8,187 nucleotides of DNA from assembly GCA_019057975.1 (NCBI GenBank), contig JAHLWJ010000193.1:1-8187 (forward strand), given 5' to 3'. Positions 1 through 5,834 of the stretch are shown piece by piece. The stretch comes from Promethearchaeota archaeon. GTDB lineage: Archaea; Asgardarchaeota; Lokiarchaeia; Sigynarchaeales; SOKP01. Under the pieces are notes generated by a model. That model made no database searches. It saw nothing but the letters and a program-made list of their open reading frames with translations, and had not been told where the DNA came from. The position numbers and the translations under genes were made by a program. Each line of letters opens with the position of its first letter. Within the stretch, counting starts at the first letter, position 1.

Positions 1-487
1 GGTCTTCGGGAATCTCAAAAAGAGTAATCATATTTGCCGTGGGGGGGAAATCTGCGATTATTATATCAAATTGCATAGATTGTCCACCCTCAGCATCTAA
101 AATTTCTTGAAAAAACATAGCATTTTTCAGTGCAAGGGGGATAGAATCTGCTGTAAATGTTGTGTCCATAAATTTCTCTAATTGTGGAATTAAACCCACT
201 ATTGGCATTTCTTTCATTAAAGCTTTCATCTTAGCTATTAAATTATTTGTGTATCTCTTGGCATATGTATTTGGATCAGGTTCGATTGCCCAAAGATTAT
301 CAGATATAGGTGTTAATTTATTTCCGATCTCAGAATTAAATAAATCAGTAAGGTTATGTGCCATATCAAAGGATATAAGAAGTATTTTTTTTTCAGGAAG
401 AAGATCTGATAAGGCTACAGCAGTGGCGGCGCTTATTGTACTCTTTCCTACTCCTCCTTTCCCCCCAAGAACTATAATTTTCTCCAT
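1..487 (-). CDS. ArsA/Get3-family P-loop ATPase (partial, C-terminal part beyond the window)
   Basis: The first 162 codons are visible, starting at ATG 485-487; the rest lies beyond the left edge. The protein opens with a deviant Walker A motif GGKGGVGKST (residues 8-17), the signature of the SIMIBI ATPases ArsA, Get3, MinD and ParA. FDMAHNLTDLF (40-50) matches Get3/ArsA switch I (usual form DPAHNLSD), keeping the aspartate and AH but with Pro replaced by Met. ADFPPTANMITLFEIP (145-160) occupies the switch II position, where the family usually has DTAPTGHTLRLL; Asp146, Pro149 and Thr150 remain while Gly-His became Ala-Asn. Family members act as dimers, delivering tail-anchored proteins (Get3) or driving anion export (ArsA). 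The metal-binding or client-binding regions are out of view, so the role is open. It is divergent from dnaG. Family assignment is good; subfamily is uncertain. Confidence 0.85.
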   Translation of the reverse strand, partial: MEKIIVLGGKGGVGKSTISAATAVALSDLLPEKKILLISFDMAHNLTDLFNSEIGNKLTPISDNLWAIEPDPNTYAKRYTNNLIAKMKALMKEMPIVGLIPQLEKFMDTTFTADSIPLALKNAMFFQEILDAEGGQSMQFDIIIADFPPTANMITLFEIPED

Positions 488-756
488 AACAACTAATTAA
501 ATAATTAATATAGTTAAAATTTATATTGCAAAAACTAATATGCCATAAAAAACTAATCAAAAATTCAAAAAACTAGCAAAAAATAAATTATTTAATTACT
601 TAAATAAATTATAATCATCAAAATCAAGATGATTTTAATTTTAAAATAAAATTATTTCATAAAAATCAAAATTATCCAAGTTAATTCTCATAATAAAAAA
701 ATAAAATTTGGAATAAAGTAAAAAATCATAAAAAAAACTAATTAAAAAAAAAGGAA
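488..756. other. AT-rich intergenic spacer between arsA-like gene and dnaG
   Basis: I see no coding region here. The stretch is dominated by A-runs and must hold both divergent promoters. It contains a small perfect inverted repeat, AATCATC at 613-619 and GATGATT at 628-634 with an 8-nt loop. The octamer AAACTAAT appears about three times, near 534, 552 and 735, with near copies at 489 and 570. Either may be a low-complexity accident. Confidence 0.5.
519..527 (-). promoter_or_regulatory. Possible TATA box of the ArsA/Get3-like gene
   Basis: Read on the minus strand this is AATATAAAT, centred about 36 nt upstream of ATG 487, a reasonable distance for an archaeal TATA element with a short leader. 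The surrounding spacer is so AT-rich that a chance match is likely. Confidence 0.25.
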
Positions 757-762
757 GTGATC
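752..762 (+). promoter_or_regulatory. Extended Shine-Dalgarno-like sequence at the dnaG start
   Basis: AGGAAGTGATC matches AGGAGGTGATC, the full complement of the usual prokaryotic 16S rRNA 3' end, at 10 of 11 positions. It overlaps the GTG at 757 that is the first conventional in-frame start codon. If it acts as a ribosome binding site, initiation should fall several bases further on, where the only in-frame near-start codon is ATT 766-768. It may alternatively be coincidental, with translation starting leaderless at the GTG. Confidence 0.45.
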
Positions 763-1978
763 AAGATTACACATCAAAATGAGTTTACAACTAAATATAT
801 TATAGAAGTAAAATTTACAATTAAAGGTGTTGTGGAGAAAAGCGATATAGTCGGCGCCATTTTCGGCCAAAGATAAAAACTTAAAGCCGTATCGGCAAAT
901 CGGCTAAACTGAAGGTCTTCTTTTGGATCTAGATTTAAGAGATCTCCAAAAATCTGGACGAATTGGACGGATTGAAGTAGAAAATAGTTCCAAAGAGGGA
1001 ATATCCGAAGGGACTATTAAAATTCCCTCCTCTTTAACAAGAAAGGAGACTGCACTATTGGCGGCGACTGTTGAAACTGTATCTCGAGTTGGTCCATGTG
1101 AGGCTGAAATCTCTCTTGTTGAAATTCGAGATGTTCGCGAAACAAAACGTCAGCAAATTATAGAAAGGGCTGCTGAACTTTTAAAAGAGTGGGATCAAAA
1201 ATCGTTAGAACAAAGTGAAATTGAAGAAAAGATAGATAAAGATATTAAACTTGGAGAAATCATAGCATGGGGGACCGATAAACTTCCAGCAGGTCCAGAC
1301 GTAGATAAAAACCCAGATCTCATTATTGTAGAAGGACGAGCTGATGTTTTAAATTTATTACGAATTGGAATTAAAAATACAATTGCTGTTCAAGGAACTC
1401 AAGTACCTAAATCTGTTATAGTTTTAGCAAAAAAGAAAAAAACTGTAACATGTTTTCTTGATGGAGATCGTGGTGGTACTATTATTTTAAATGAATTGAT
1501 ACAATTATTAAAGTTAGATTATGTTGCTAGGGCACCTGAGGGGTACGAGGTTGAAGAATTAACTAGAAAACAAATGATTAAATCACTACAAAACAAGCGA
1601 CCTGCAAAACAATCAAAAAATATTAAAAAACATTATACAGAAGAAAAGAAATACGATAGTAAAGAGGGGTCGCTTCAGAAATATTTGAAAAAAGCAAAAA
1701 TAAAAGATGAATCAATAATTATAGAGGCAATTAATACTATAAAAACAGCTCATAGTATTGGTTTTAATAAAAGCCTTGATAAGTTATTTGAAATGCCTGT
1801 TGGTGAAATTTTTGAAAAGATTAAAAACTTTAAAGATACTCAATATTTAATAATTGATGGAATTTTAACAAAAAGACTTCTTTCAATCTCTATAAATATG
1901 AAAATCAAATTTATTGCATGCAAAAATAAGGAAGATGATCTAAAGATACCTAATCATATTGATATCTTTTATATCTAG
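757..1978 (+). CDS. dnaG: Archaeal DnaG (Toprim primase-like protein), split by a 37-nt intron: join(757..870,908..1978)
   Basis: Joined exons encode 394 residues. Exon 1 (38 codons) contains TTKYIIEVKF and EKSDIVGAIFGQ; exon 2 resumes with TEGLLLDLDLRDLQ and SGRIGRIEVE, so the junction restores the highly conserved archaeal DnaG N-terminal region. The Toprim domain follows: VEGRADV with the catalytic Glu at residue 180, and DGDRGG at 223-228. APEGYEVEELT (about 247-257) is a further family motif. Residues beyond about 270 are Lys-rich and poorly conserved. Archaeal DnaG is related to bacterial primase but is best known as an RNA exosome subunit favouring poly(A)-rich RNA. An in-frame stop at 739-741 confines the start; GTG 757 is used here, though ATT 766 or an ATG with a local one-base error are alternatives. 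Starting at TTG 923 would lose 43 conserved-region residues. secE converges from 25 bp downstream. Confidence 0.9.
871..907 (+). other. Putative archaeal pre-mRNA intron (bulge-helix-bulge type) in dnaG
   Basis: Thirty-seven nucleotides, not a multiple of three, separate exon 1 (ending GGC CAA) from exon 2 (starting ACT GAA GG). They contain an in-frame TAA at 874-876. Because AAA occurs at both borders (869-871 and 906-908), four cut positions give the same product, G-Q-T-E-G. A bulge-helix-bulge can be drawn: central helix GGCC 865-868 with GGCT 902-905 (one G-U), AAA bulge 869-871, intron helix GAT 872-874 with ATC 899-901. An outer helix TTTC 861-864 with GAAG 911-914 leaves a 5-nt 3' bulge instead of 3. 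Cutting both bulges as AA|A gives exactly 871-907. A hairpin GCCG-TAT-CGGC (886-896) lies inside. Removal would be by tRNA splicing endonuclease. Splicing itself is inferred. Confidence 0.82.
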
Positions 1979-1997
1979 TATCTATTTTATGCTAGAT
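1973..1997 (+). terminator. Hairpin at the dnaG 3' end
   Basis: ATCTAGTA (1973-1980) pairs with TGCTAGAT (1990-1997), giving eight base pairs with one G-U and a 9-nt loop, followed by TTTT ending at 2000. It overlaps the dnaG stop codon (TAG 1976-1978) and lies in the short gap between the convergent dnaG and secE genes, where termination is expected. Archaeal termination depends mainly on T-runs, so the hairpin may not be required. Confidence 0.4.
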
Positions 1998-2003
1998 TTT
2001 AAT

Positions 2004-2243
2004 CTAAGCGATAGGTAAGGTTACAGAGAAGATTAGTTGTATAACAAATGATAGAGCACCTAAAATTAAGATACCTATTCCACAAATTTTAAAAACCAGA
2101 AAATAATCCTTCCGATTAGGTTTATTCGCTATTTTTAGAATTCTTTTGGCATTTTGAAGGAAAGTTATAAATCTTTCATAAAGACCAGGTTTCTTTTTCC
2201 GATCTAGTTTTGAATACTTCTCATATTTTGGGTAGCTTGACAC
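2004..2243 (-). CDS. secE: Preprotein translocase subunit SecE (Sec61 gamma)
   Basis: This 79-residue protein has the SecE/Sec61-gamma layout: a charged N-terminus, an amphipathic segment FITFLQNAKRILKIANKPNR (25-44) whose FxxxAKRxLKxAxKP pattern is the family signature, then one hydrophobic span at about 50-74. It clamps the SecY channel in the cytoplasmic membrane. The start is GTG (2241-2243); no Met codon occurs later in frame, and about 20 residues precede the core. No Shine-Dalgarno sequence is evident. It is the last gene of the block and follows ftsY after 61 bp, so the targeting receptor and a channel subunit are adjacent. In many archaea nusG and L11 genes follow secE; here the convergent dnaG does. 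Confidence 0.93.
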   Translation of the reverse strand: MSSYPKYEKYSKLDRKKKPGLYERFITFLQNAKRILKIANKPNRKDYFLVFKICGIGILILGALSFVIQLIFSVTLPIA

Positions 2244-2304
2244 ATCTAATTAAATTAAGAAAGTTATTTGAATTTATCTACCTAAAACAATACTAATTCA
2301 TATC

Positions 2305-3204
2305 TTAATTGATGTCAAGAATACTAGAAATAAATATATCTCTATTAAATGGTTTAAGATCTTTTAAACCTTGACCTACTCCAACAAATAGAATCGGCTT
2401 TTTAGTTTCAAACGAAATTGATAATGCAGCGCCACCTTTCGCATCTGCATCAAGTTTAGTTAAGATATTAGCGTCAATTCCAACGTGTTTATCAAATTCT
2501 CTAGCTTGGTATAAAACATCGTTTCCCGCAAGGCTGTCTCCTATGAAAATTTTAAGATCTGGATTTGTAACTCTACAGATTTTCTGCATCTCCAGCATTA
2601 AGTTTCGGTTTGTTGTCTGCCTTCCAGATGTGTCTACTAAAACTACGTCTATTTCTTTAGCCTTAGCATGCTCAATTGCATCATAAGCAACTGAAGCAGG
2701 ATCAGATTTATATCCATGCTTTATAACATTAATTCCAACATTGTCCATATGTTTAGTTAGTTGTTCAATAGCTCCAGCTCGGAATGTGTCTGAAGCAGCT
2801 GCGACAGAACTGATGTTACTTTCTTTTAGGAAATTAGCTACTTTAGCAATTGTAGTGGTTTTTCCTGTTCCGTTTATTCCAAAAAAAACAAATACATATG
2901 GTAAACCTAACGACTTTTTAGTTTTAATTTCTTCAATTATATCAATTTCCTTTTCAGGTGTTAAGATTTCAATCATAACTTCTTTTAATGTATCGAATAG
3001 TATTTTTTTAGTTGATGTTAATCGAGTAATTTGTTGACCTTTAAAAGATTCAATAATACTTCTACAGATTTCATCAGCAGTGTCTATTGCAACATCATTA
3101 CTAATAAGGAGTATTCTTAAATCATTTATAGCCTCATCTATCTTTTTTTCTGTCAAGCTTTTTTTAACAAAAGTAGAAAACACATTTTTTAGCTTTTCAA
3201 GCAT
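2305..3204 (-). CDS. ftsY: Signal recognition particle receptor FtsY
   Basis: The 299-residue protein is an SRP-type GTPase with the N-domain helical bundle at about 1-95 and the NG GTPase domain after it. Visible motifs are G1 GINGTGKTTT (109-118), the SRP-specific insertion motif DTFRAGA (139-145), G3 DTSGR (191-195), G4 TKLD (249-252) and the closing GVGQGLKDL (275-283). LAGNDVLYQAREF (225-237) distinguishes FtsY from the SRP54 subunit. There is no long acidic A-domain, as is usual for short archaeal FtsY. It receives SRP-bound ribosome-nascent chain complexes at the membrane and passes them to SecYE. GGAG in the leader sits about 7 nt before the ATG (3202-3204), a normal Shine-Dalgarno spacing. 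Confidence 0.97.
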   Translation of the reverse strand: MLEKLKNVFSTFVKKSLTEKKIDEAINDLRILLISNDVAIDTADEICRSIIESFKGQQITRLTSTKKILFDTLKEVMIEILTPEKEIDIIEEIKTKKSLGLPYVFVFFGINGTGKTTTIAKVANFLKESNISSVAAASDTFRAGAIEQLTKHMDNVGINVIKHGYKSDPASVAYDAIEHAKAKEIDVVLVDTSGRQTTNRNLMLEMQKICRVTNPDLKIFIGDSLAGNDVLYQAREFDKHVGIDANILTKLDADAKGGAALSISFETKKPILFVGVGQGLKDLKPFNRDIFISSILDIN

Positions 3205-3265
3205 TTATTTCTCCACAAAAATTAGCATTGTTTAAGGAAATTTAATTATATTGCACTAATAAGAT

Positions 3266-3682
3266 CTATTTTTGAAGATAACCTTTCTGAATGGTTTGAG
3301 TAGTTTTTTGTAAATTAATATCTATATTTTGCAATTGAGTTCTTATGAATTGGATTTCCTTATCGTGCTGTTCAATTCTCATATCAAGAAGTTCAATTGC
3401 TCCATCTAAATCTTTTTCAATTATAACATCCTGAGTAACTGCTAGTAAAATTTTCTCAGGATCCTTAATAGAGGCTTTAATATTTGCCATTCCTCCAATA
3501 GGTATTAAGATTTCATCATTTACTTTTACACCTTCTTTTAAATTTTCAATAGTAATCTTTGTATTCACTATATTTGCTCGAGACACATTAAGAATTTCCA
3601 GTTGACCTTGGTACATATCTCGTTGTTCCTTCAATATTCTAAATATTTGTAATTGCTCTTGATAATCTTGAGAAGATTCCAA
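3266..3682 (-). CDS. pfdA: Prefoldin subunit alpha (GimC alpha)
   Basis: The 138-residue protein has two long helical segments (about 5-55 and 95-138) that would form the prefoldin coiled-coil tentacle. Between them is the beta-hairpin region ILIPIGGMANIKASI (58-72) followed by LLAVTQDVIIEKDL (79-92) and AIELL. This double-hairpin pattern marks the alpha rather than the beta class. Alpha2-beta4 prefoldin captures unfolded nascent chains in the cytosol and hands them to the thermosome. The start is TTG 3680-3682, because in-frame TAG and TGA lie immediately upstream and the next Met is residue 23. It sits between L18a/LX and ftsY, its usual archaeal position. Confidence 0.95.
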   Translation of the reverse strand: MESSQDYQEQLQIFRILKEQRDMYQGQLEILNVSRANIVNTKITIENLKEGVKVNDEILIPIGGMANIKASIKDPEKILLAVTQDVIIEKDLDGAIELLDMRIEQHDKEIQFIRTQLQNIDINLQKTTQTIQKGYLQK

Positions 3683-3710
3683 ATTCTATCAAATCCATTT
3701 AAAATAATAA

Positions 3711-3938
3711 TTATTCTGATAATTCCCTTATAAGATAATCTTGTGTTTCATCTAAAGTTATTTCTTTAACTTCTTGAATATTAATTTGGCGTCTGTAAAT
3801 TCCTATAGATGTTATTTGGGTTAATACTTTTTCAAGAGCATCTTCCTCTTTCAAAGCACGAACTTCTTTACGGAATAAATATTTCTTATGATTTTTATTG
3901 TAATTACCAATGATTCTATAAATTTTAATCTCTGACAT
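3711..3938 (-). CDS. rpl18a: Large ribosomal subunit protein L18Ae (LX, eL20)
   Basis: At 75 residues this has the length of the archaeal single-domain form. KIYRIIGNYNKN near the N-terminus, FRKEVRALKEEDALEKVLTQ (22-41) and the ending ITLDETQD are family features of LX/L18a/L20A. It binds 23S rRNA on the large subunit; the eukaryotic homologue is about twice as long. The start is ATG 3936-3938 with no clear Shine-Dalgarno sequence, fitting a leaderless or short-leader transcript. A 28-bp gap leads to pfdA, so co-transcription is likely, while a 92-bp gap separates it from eif6. Confidence 0.93.
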   Translation of the reverse strand: MSEIKIYRIIGNYNKNHKKYLFRKEVRALKEEDALEKVLTQITSIGIYRRQINIQEVKEITLDETQDYLIRELSE

Positions 3939-3965
3939 CGCTATTTAGATCCATTGAATCAAAGC

Positions 3966-3973
3966 TTTTAAAA
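3966..3973 (-). promoter_or_regulatory. Possible TATA box for rpl18a-pfdA-ftsY-secE
   Basis: TTTTAAAA lies 28-35 nt upstream of the rpl18a ATG, the spacing expected for an archaeal promoter with a very short leader. The 92-bp gap after eif6 is the longest in the block, which would suit an internal promoter. The local AT richness keeps confidence low. Confidence 0.3.
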
Positions 3974-4030
3974 AAGGATAATATTTAAGAAAATATTAAA
4001 TTTTGCTTTTTACAAATACATAGAATTTCT

Positions 4031-4711
4031 TTACAATTGTAGAACACTCGTAATTCGTATTAATTCTGGTCCCGTACACCCAACTCCAAAAATTCCACTC
4101 TTATCATTTACAATTGCTCCTGAACTTAAATATGGAACACCGCGATTTACTGTTGAAACATCAACCTCATCAACTTTCAAAATAGAAGATATAAAATCAA
4201 TTTCATCATCGGTGGAGAGAGGATGTACAACACAACCATTATTGTTAACTAATGAAATTGAGCCAGGAAGATAATTGTTAGCAAATTCATAAACAACAGT
4301 CTCAACATTCAAAGTATTTTCGATATTTTCTTTATGATCTTTTAAAAATGAACTAATAATAGCACCTTTATCATTACAGAGAATCAAGTTTCCAAATGCA
4401 TTATCTATGGATTTTAGAACACTAACTTGAGAAGAGTTGGTTCCCTCTTTTAAATATTCTTTTAATTTTTCTAATTCGTCATCTTTTATAATATAGGGGA
4501 CTATTATTCCATATTTATTAGAAGCAGTATACACACCTAATAGATCAGAACTATTGATTGTAAGAGGATAAAAAGGTTCAATGAAGGTGTTTCTATACTT
4601 CTTAAGTAATGGTTTTAGTAATGTAGGAGGATAAAGGACGTATGAGTTATTAGCAGCGAGATACACTCCAATTAAACTACGTCCAAAAACTTGAGATCTT
4701 AAAATTGTCAT
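4031..4711 (-). CDS. eif6: Translation initiation factor 6 (aIF6)
   Basis: The 226-residue length matches archaeal/eukaryotic eIF6, a five-fold pseudosymmetric protein. Repeat-related segments are visible: FGRSLIGVYLAANNSYVLYP (9-28), LLGVYTASNKYGIIVP (57-72), NAFGNLILCNDKGAIIS (104-120), LPGSISLVNNNGCVVHP (148-164) and VNRGVPYLSSGAIVNDKSG (188-206), with TGPEL at 213-217. aIF6 binds the inter-subunit face of the large subunit and prevents premature joining with the small subunit. The start is ATG 4709-4711, with no Shine-Dalgarno sequence close by. Its place between L31e and L18a/LX is the standard archaeal arrangement and couples subunit synthesis with its anti-association factor. Confidence 0.97.
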   Translation of the reverse strand: MTILRSQVFGRSLIGVYLAANNSYVLYPPTLLKPLLKKYRNTFIEPFYPLTINSSDLLGVYTASNKYGIIVPYIIKDDELEKLKEYLKEGTNSSQVSVLKSIDNAFGNLILCNDKGAIISSFLKDHKENIENTLNVETVVYEFANNYLPGSISLVNNNGCVVHPLSTDDEIDFISSILKVDEVDVSTVNRGVPYLSSGAIVNDKSGIFGVGCTGPELIRITSVLQL

Positions 4712-4745
4712 TCGAAGCTTTGATAAATCGATACCTTTTCTAGTA

Positions 4746-4753
4746 ATTTATAA
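4746..4753 (-). promoter_or_regulatory. Possible TATA box for eif6
   Basis: TTATAAAT on the minus strand lies 35-42 nt before the eif6 ATG, inside a 79-bp gap after rpl31e. That would leave a leader of roughly ten bases. The assignment rests only on sequence similarity to the archaeal TATA consensus and on spacing. Confidence 0.3.
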
Positions 4754-4790
4754 TAAAAAAAGAATACAAACCTTAAAATTAATTATACCA

Positions 4791-5240
4791 TTATGCTAAA
4801 TATACAACGCAGAGTCCATCTATATTCTTTGTCACCCTGACTTTTAATTTCCTCGGCGGTTTCTGAATTCCACGCTCCCATATTCGTTCATTTACTTCTT
4901 GAGAAATTATTAATGATTCGGGTTTAAAATGGCGGGTCATGAACTCTCTTAAATATCGAATTGATTTCTTAGCCCATTTGTTTCTAGGTCCTTTTCTTGC
5001 TTTCGCAAGAGGGATAATATAAATTCTCTCATCAATAATTTCTTCTTCAGGGGCTTCTTCTTCAGCTTCTTCAATAACCCCAACTTCCTCTTCAAAAATT
5101 TCACTTATTTCTTCTTCTTCAGAAATTTCATCTAAGCTAAATTCTTCAATTTCTTCGATATCTTCTTCAATCTCTTCTTCCGATTCTCCTAATTCTTCTT
5201 CTAAATCGTCTAAACTAATTTCTTTTTCTTTTTTAGCCAT
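4791..5240 (-). CDS. rpl31e: Large ribosomal subunit protein L31e with a long acidic N-terminal extension
   Basis: Residues 71-149 are a normal L31e: ERIYIIPLAKARKGPRNKWA, AIRYLREF-like SIRYLREFMTRHFK (93-106), then NERIWERGIQKPPRKLKVRV (117-136) and the ending VVYLA. L31e sits next to the exit of the polypeptide tunnel. The family is usually around 80-95 residues; here about 70 residues precede the core. Between residues 8 and 70 there are about 35 Glu/Asp and no Lys or Arg, with recurring EEE, EEI and SLDE patterns. The reading frame is continuous and starts at ATG 5238-5240, and MAKKEKE looks like a genuine N-terminus. There is no internal Met before residue 101, so a shorter start is unlikely. 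No Shine-Dalgarno sequence is evident. Confidence 0.95.
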   Translation of the reverse strand: MAKKEKEISLDDLEEELGESEEEIEEDIEEIEEFSLDEISEEEEISEIFEEEVGVIEEAEEEAPEEEIIDERIYIIPLAKARKGPRNKWAKKSIRYLREFMTRHFKPESLIISQEVNERIWERGIQKPPRKLKVRVTKNIDGLCVVYLA

Positions 5241-5275
5241 TTTCGTTCAGATTAATTTTTATTAAATTGATATAT

Positions 5276-5437
5276 TTAGTCTCGCTTTAACCTTGTATTC
5301 CTCCATGTTCTTCTGGTATATGGGCTTGTTCTAACCTTTCCTCCAGTTCTCTGAATTACCCAATTAGGTACTGACTTATTTTTTTTCATTCTATTCGCTC
5401 TACGCAATTTCGATGGTAAATCTTTATTACGAGCCAT
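5276..5437 (-). CDS. rpl39e: Large ribosomal subunit protein L39e
   Basis: A short gene of 53 codons plus stop (ATG 5435-5437, TAA 5276-5278). The protein begins MARNKDLPSKLRRANRMKKN and contains VPNWVIQRTGGKVR and the ending TRRTWRNTRLK, the signature of L39e, which is normally about 51 residues and extremely basic. It lines the lower part of the ribosomal exit tunnel next to L31e. GAAGGAA about 6 nt before the ATG is a good Shine-Dalgarno sequence. It lies 35 bp upstream of rpl31e and 21 bp downstream of pdcd5, as in most archaea. Confidence 0.96.
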   Translation of the reverse strand: MARNKDLPSKLRRANRMKKNKSVPNWVIQRTGGKVRTSPYTRRTWRNTRLKRD

Positions 5438-5458
5438 TTTAAATTCCTTCTGTTATAA

Positions 5459-5800
5459 TTATTTTTTGATTTTAAATTCTTTCTTCCTTTCGAACGTTGT
5501 TAACTGTTCTAGGAGCTTTTTAAATGCTTTATCTGGTAGAGGTGTTGCTCCTCTTAACTTCCCGCTTTGAAATAATTGAATTAATTGTATTTCTATTTGT
5601 TCAGCAAATTGTGGTTTGACAATTCGAATATTTTCTAGCCTTTGTCTTCCTTCGACACTTAAGATTTTTCTCATTAATAAGTATTTTTTTTCTTCAAATT
5701 CTTGTTGTTGAGCTTCTCCAATTTGTTGTTGTGCTGCTTGTTGTCTTAATTCTTCCAACTTTCTCCTTCTTATATTTTCTAATTCCTCGTCGTTGCTCAA
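5459..5800 (-). CDS. PDCD5/TFAR19 family DNA-binding protein
   Basis: The 113-residue protein starts with a Gln/Glu-rich helix (RRRKLEELRQQAAQQQ, 11-26). It continues with the family core: MRKILSVEGRQRLENIRIVK (43-62), then IQLIQLFQSGKL (71-82) and LLEQLT (97-102). It should fold as a small helical bundle. Archaeal members are annotated as double-stranded DNA-binding proteins, while the human homologue PDCD5 interacts with the chaperonin TRiC; the archaeal role is not settled. The start is TTG 5798-5800, preceded by AGGGG at Shine-Dalgarno distance and with an in-frame TAG just upstream. It follows rps19e by 34 bp, a strongly conserved archaeal pairing. Confidence 0.94.
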   Translation of the reverse strand: MSNDEELENIRRRKLEELRQQAAQQQIGEAQQQEFEEKKYLLMRKILSVEGRQRLENIRIVKPQFAEQIEIQLIQLFQSGKLRGATPLPDKAFKKLLEQLTTFERKKEFKIKK

Positions 5801-5834
5801 TCTAAACCCCTAAAAATTACACCTTTTGGTATTA

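Noticed and set aside
162..500. Plus-strand 112-codon frame at the left end
   Set aside because: It is the antisense shadow of the ArsA/Get3-like gene, whose P-loop and switch motifs are clear on the minus strand.
871..907. Insertion as a mobile element, group I/II intron or intein
   Set aside because: Thirty-seven nucleotides are far too short for these, and the segment contains a stop codon and shifts the frame, which rules out an intein.
868..910. Translational bypassing or programmed frameshifting across the dnaG insertion
   Set aside because: Bypassing usually needs matching take-off and landing codons in the two frames. Here the take-off codon CAA (868-870) would face TAA (905-907). 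The symmetric AAA bulges and the GGCC/GGCT helix favour splicing, though bypassing is not formally excluded.
923..1978. dnaG as an uninterrupted gene beginning at TTG 923
   Set aside because: This would drop the first 43 residues, including TTKYI and GAIFGQTEGLL, which are clearly encoded just upstream and are conserved in archaeal DnaG. An intron explains the whole sequence better.
2741..3037. Plus-strand 98-codon frame inside ftsY
   Set aside because: It lies wholly antisense to the GTPase motifs of FtsY and resembles no protein family.
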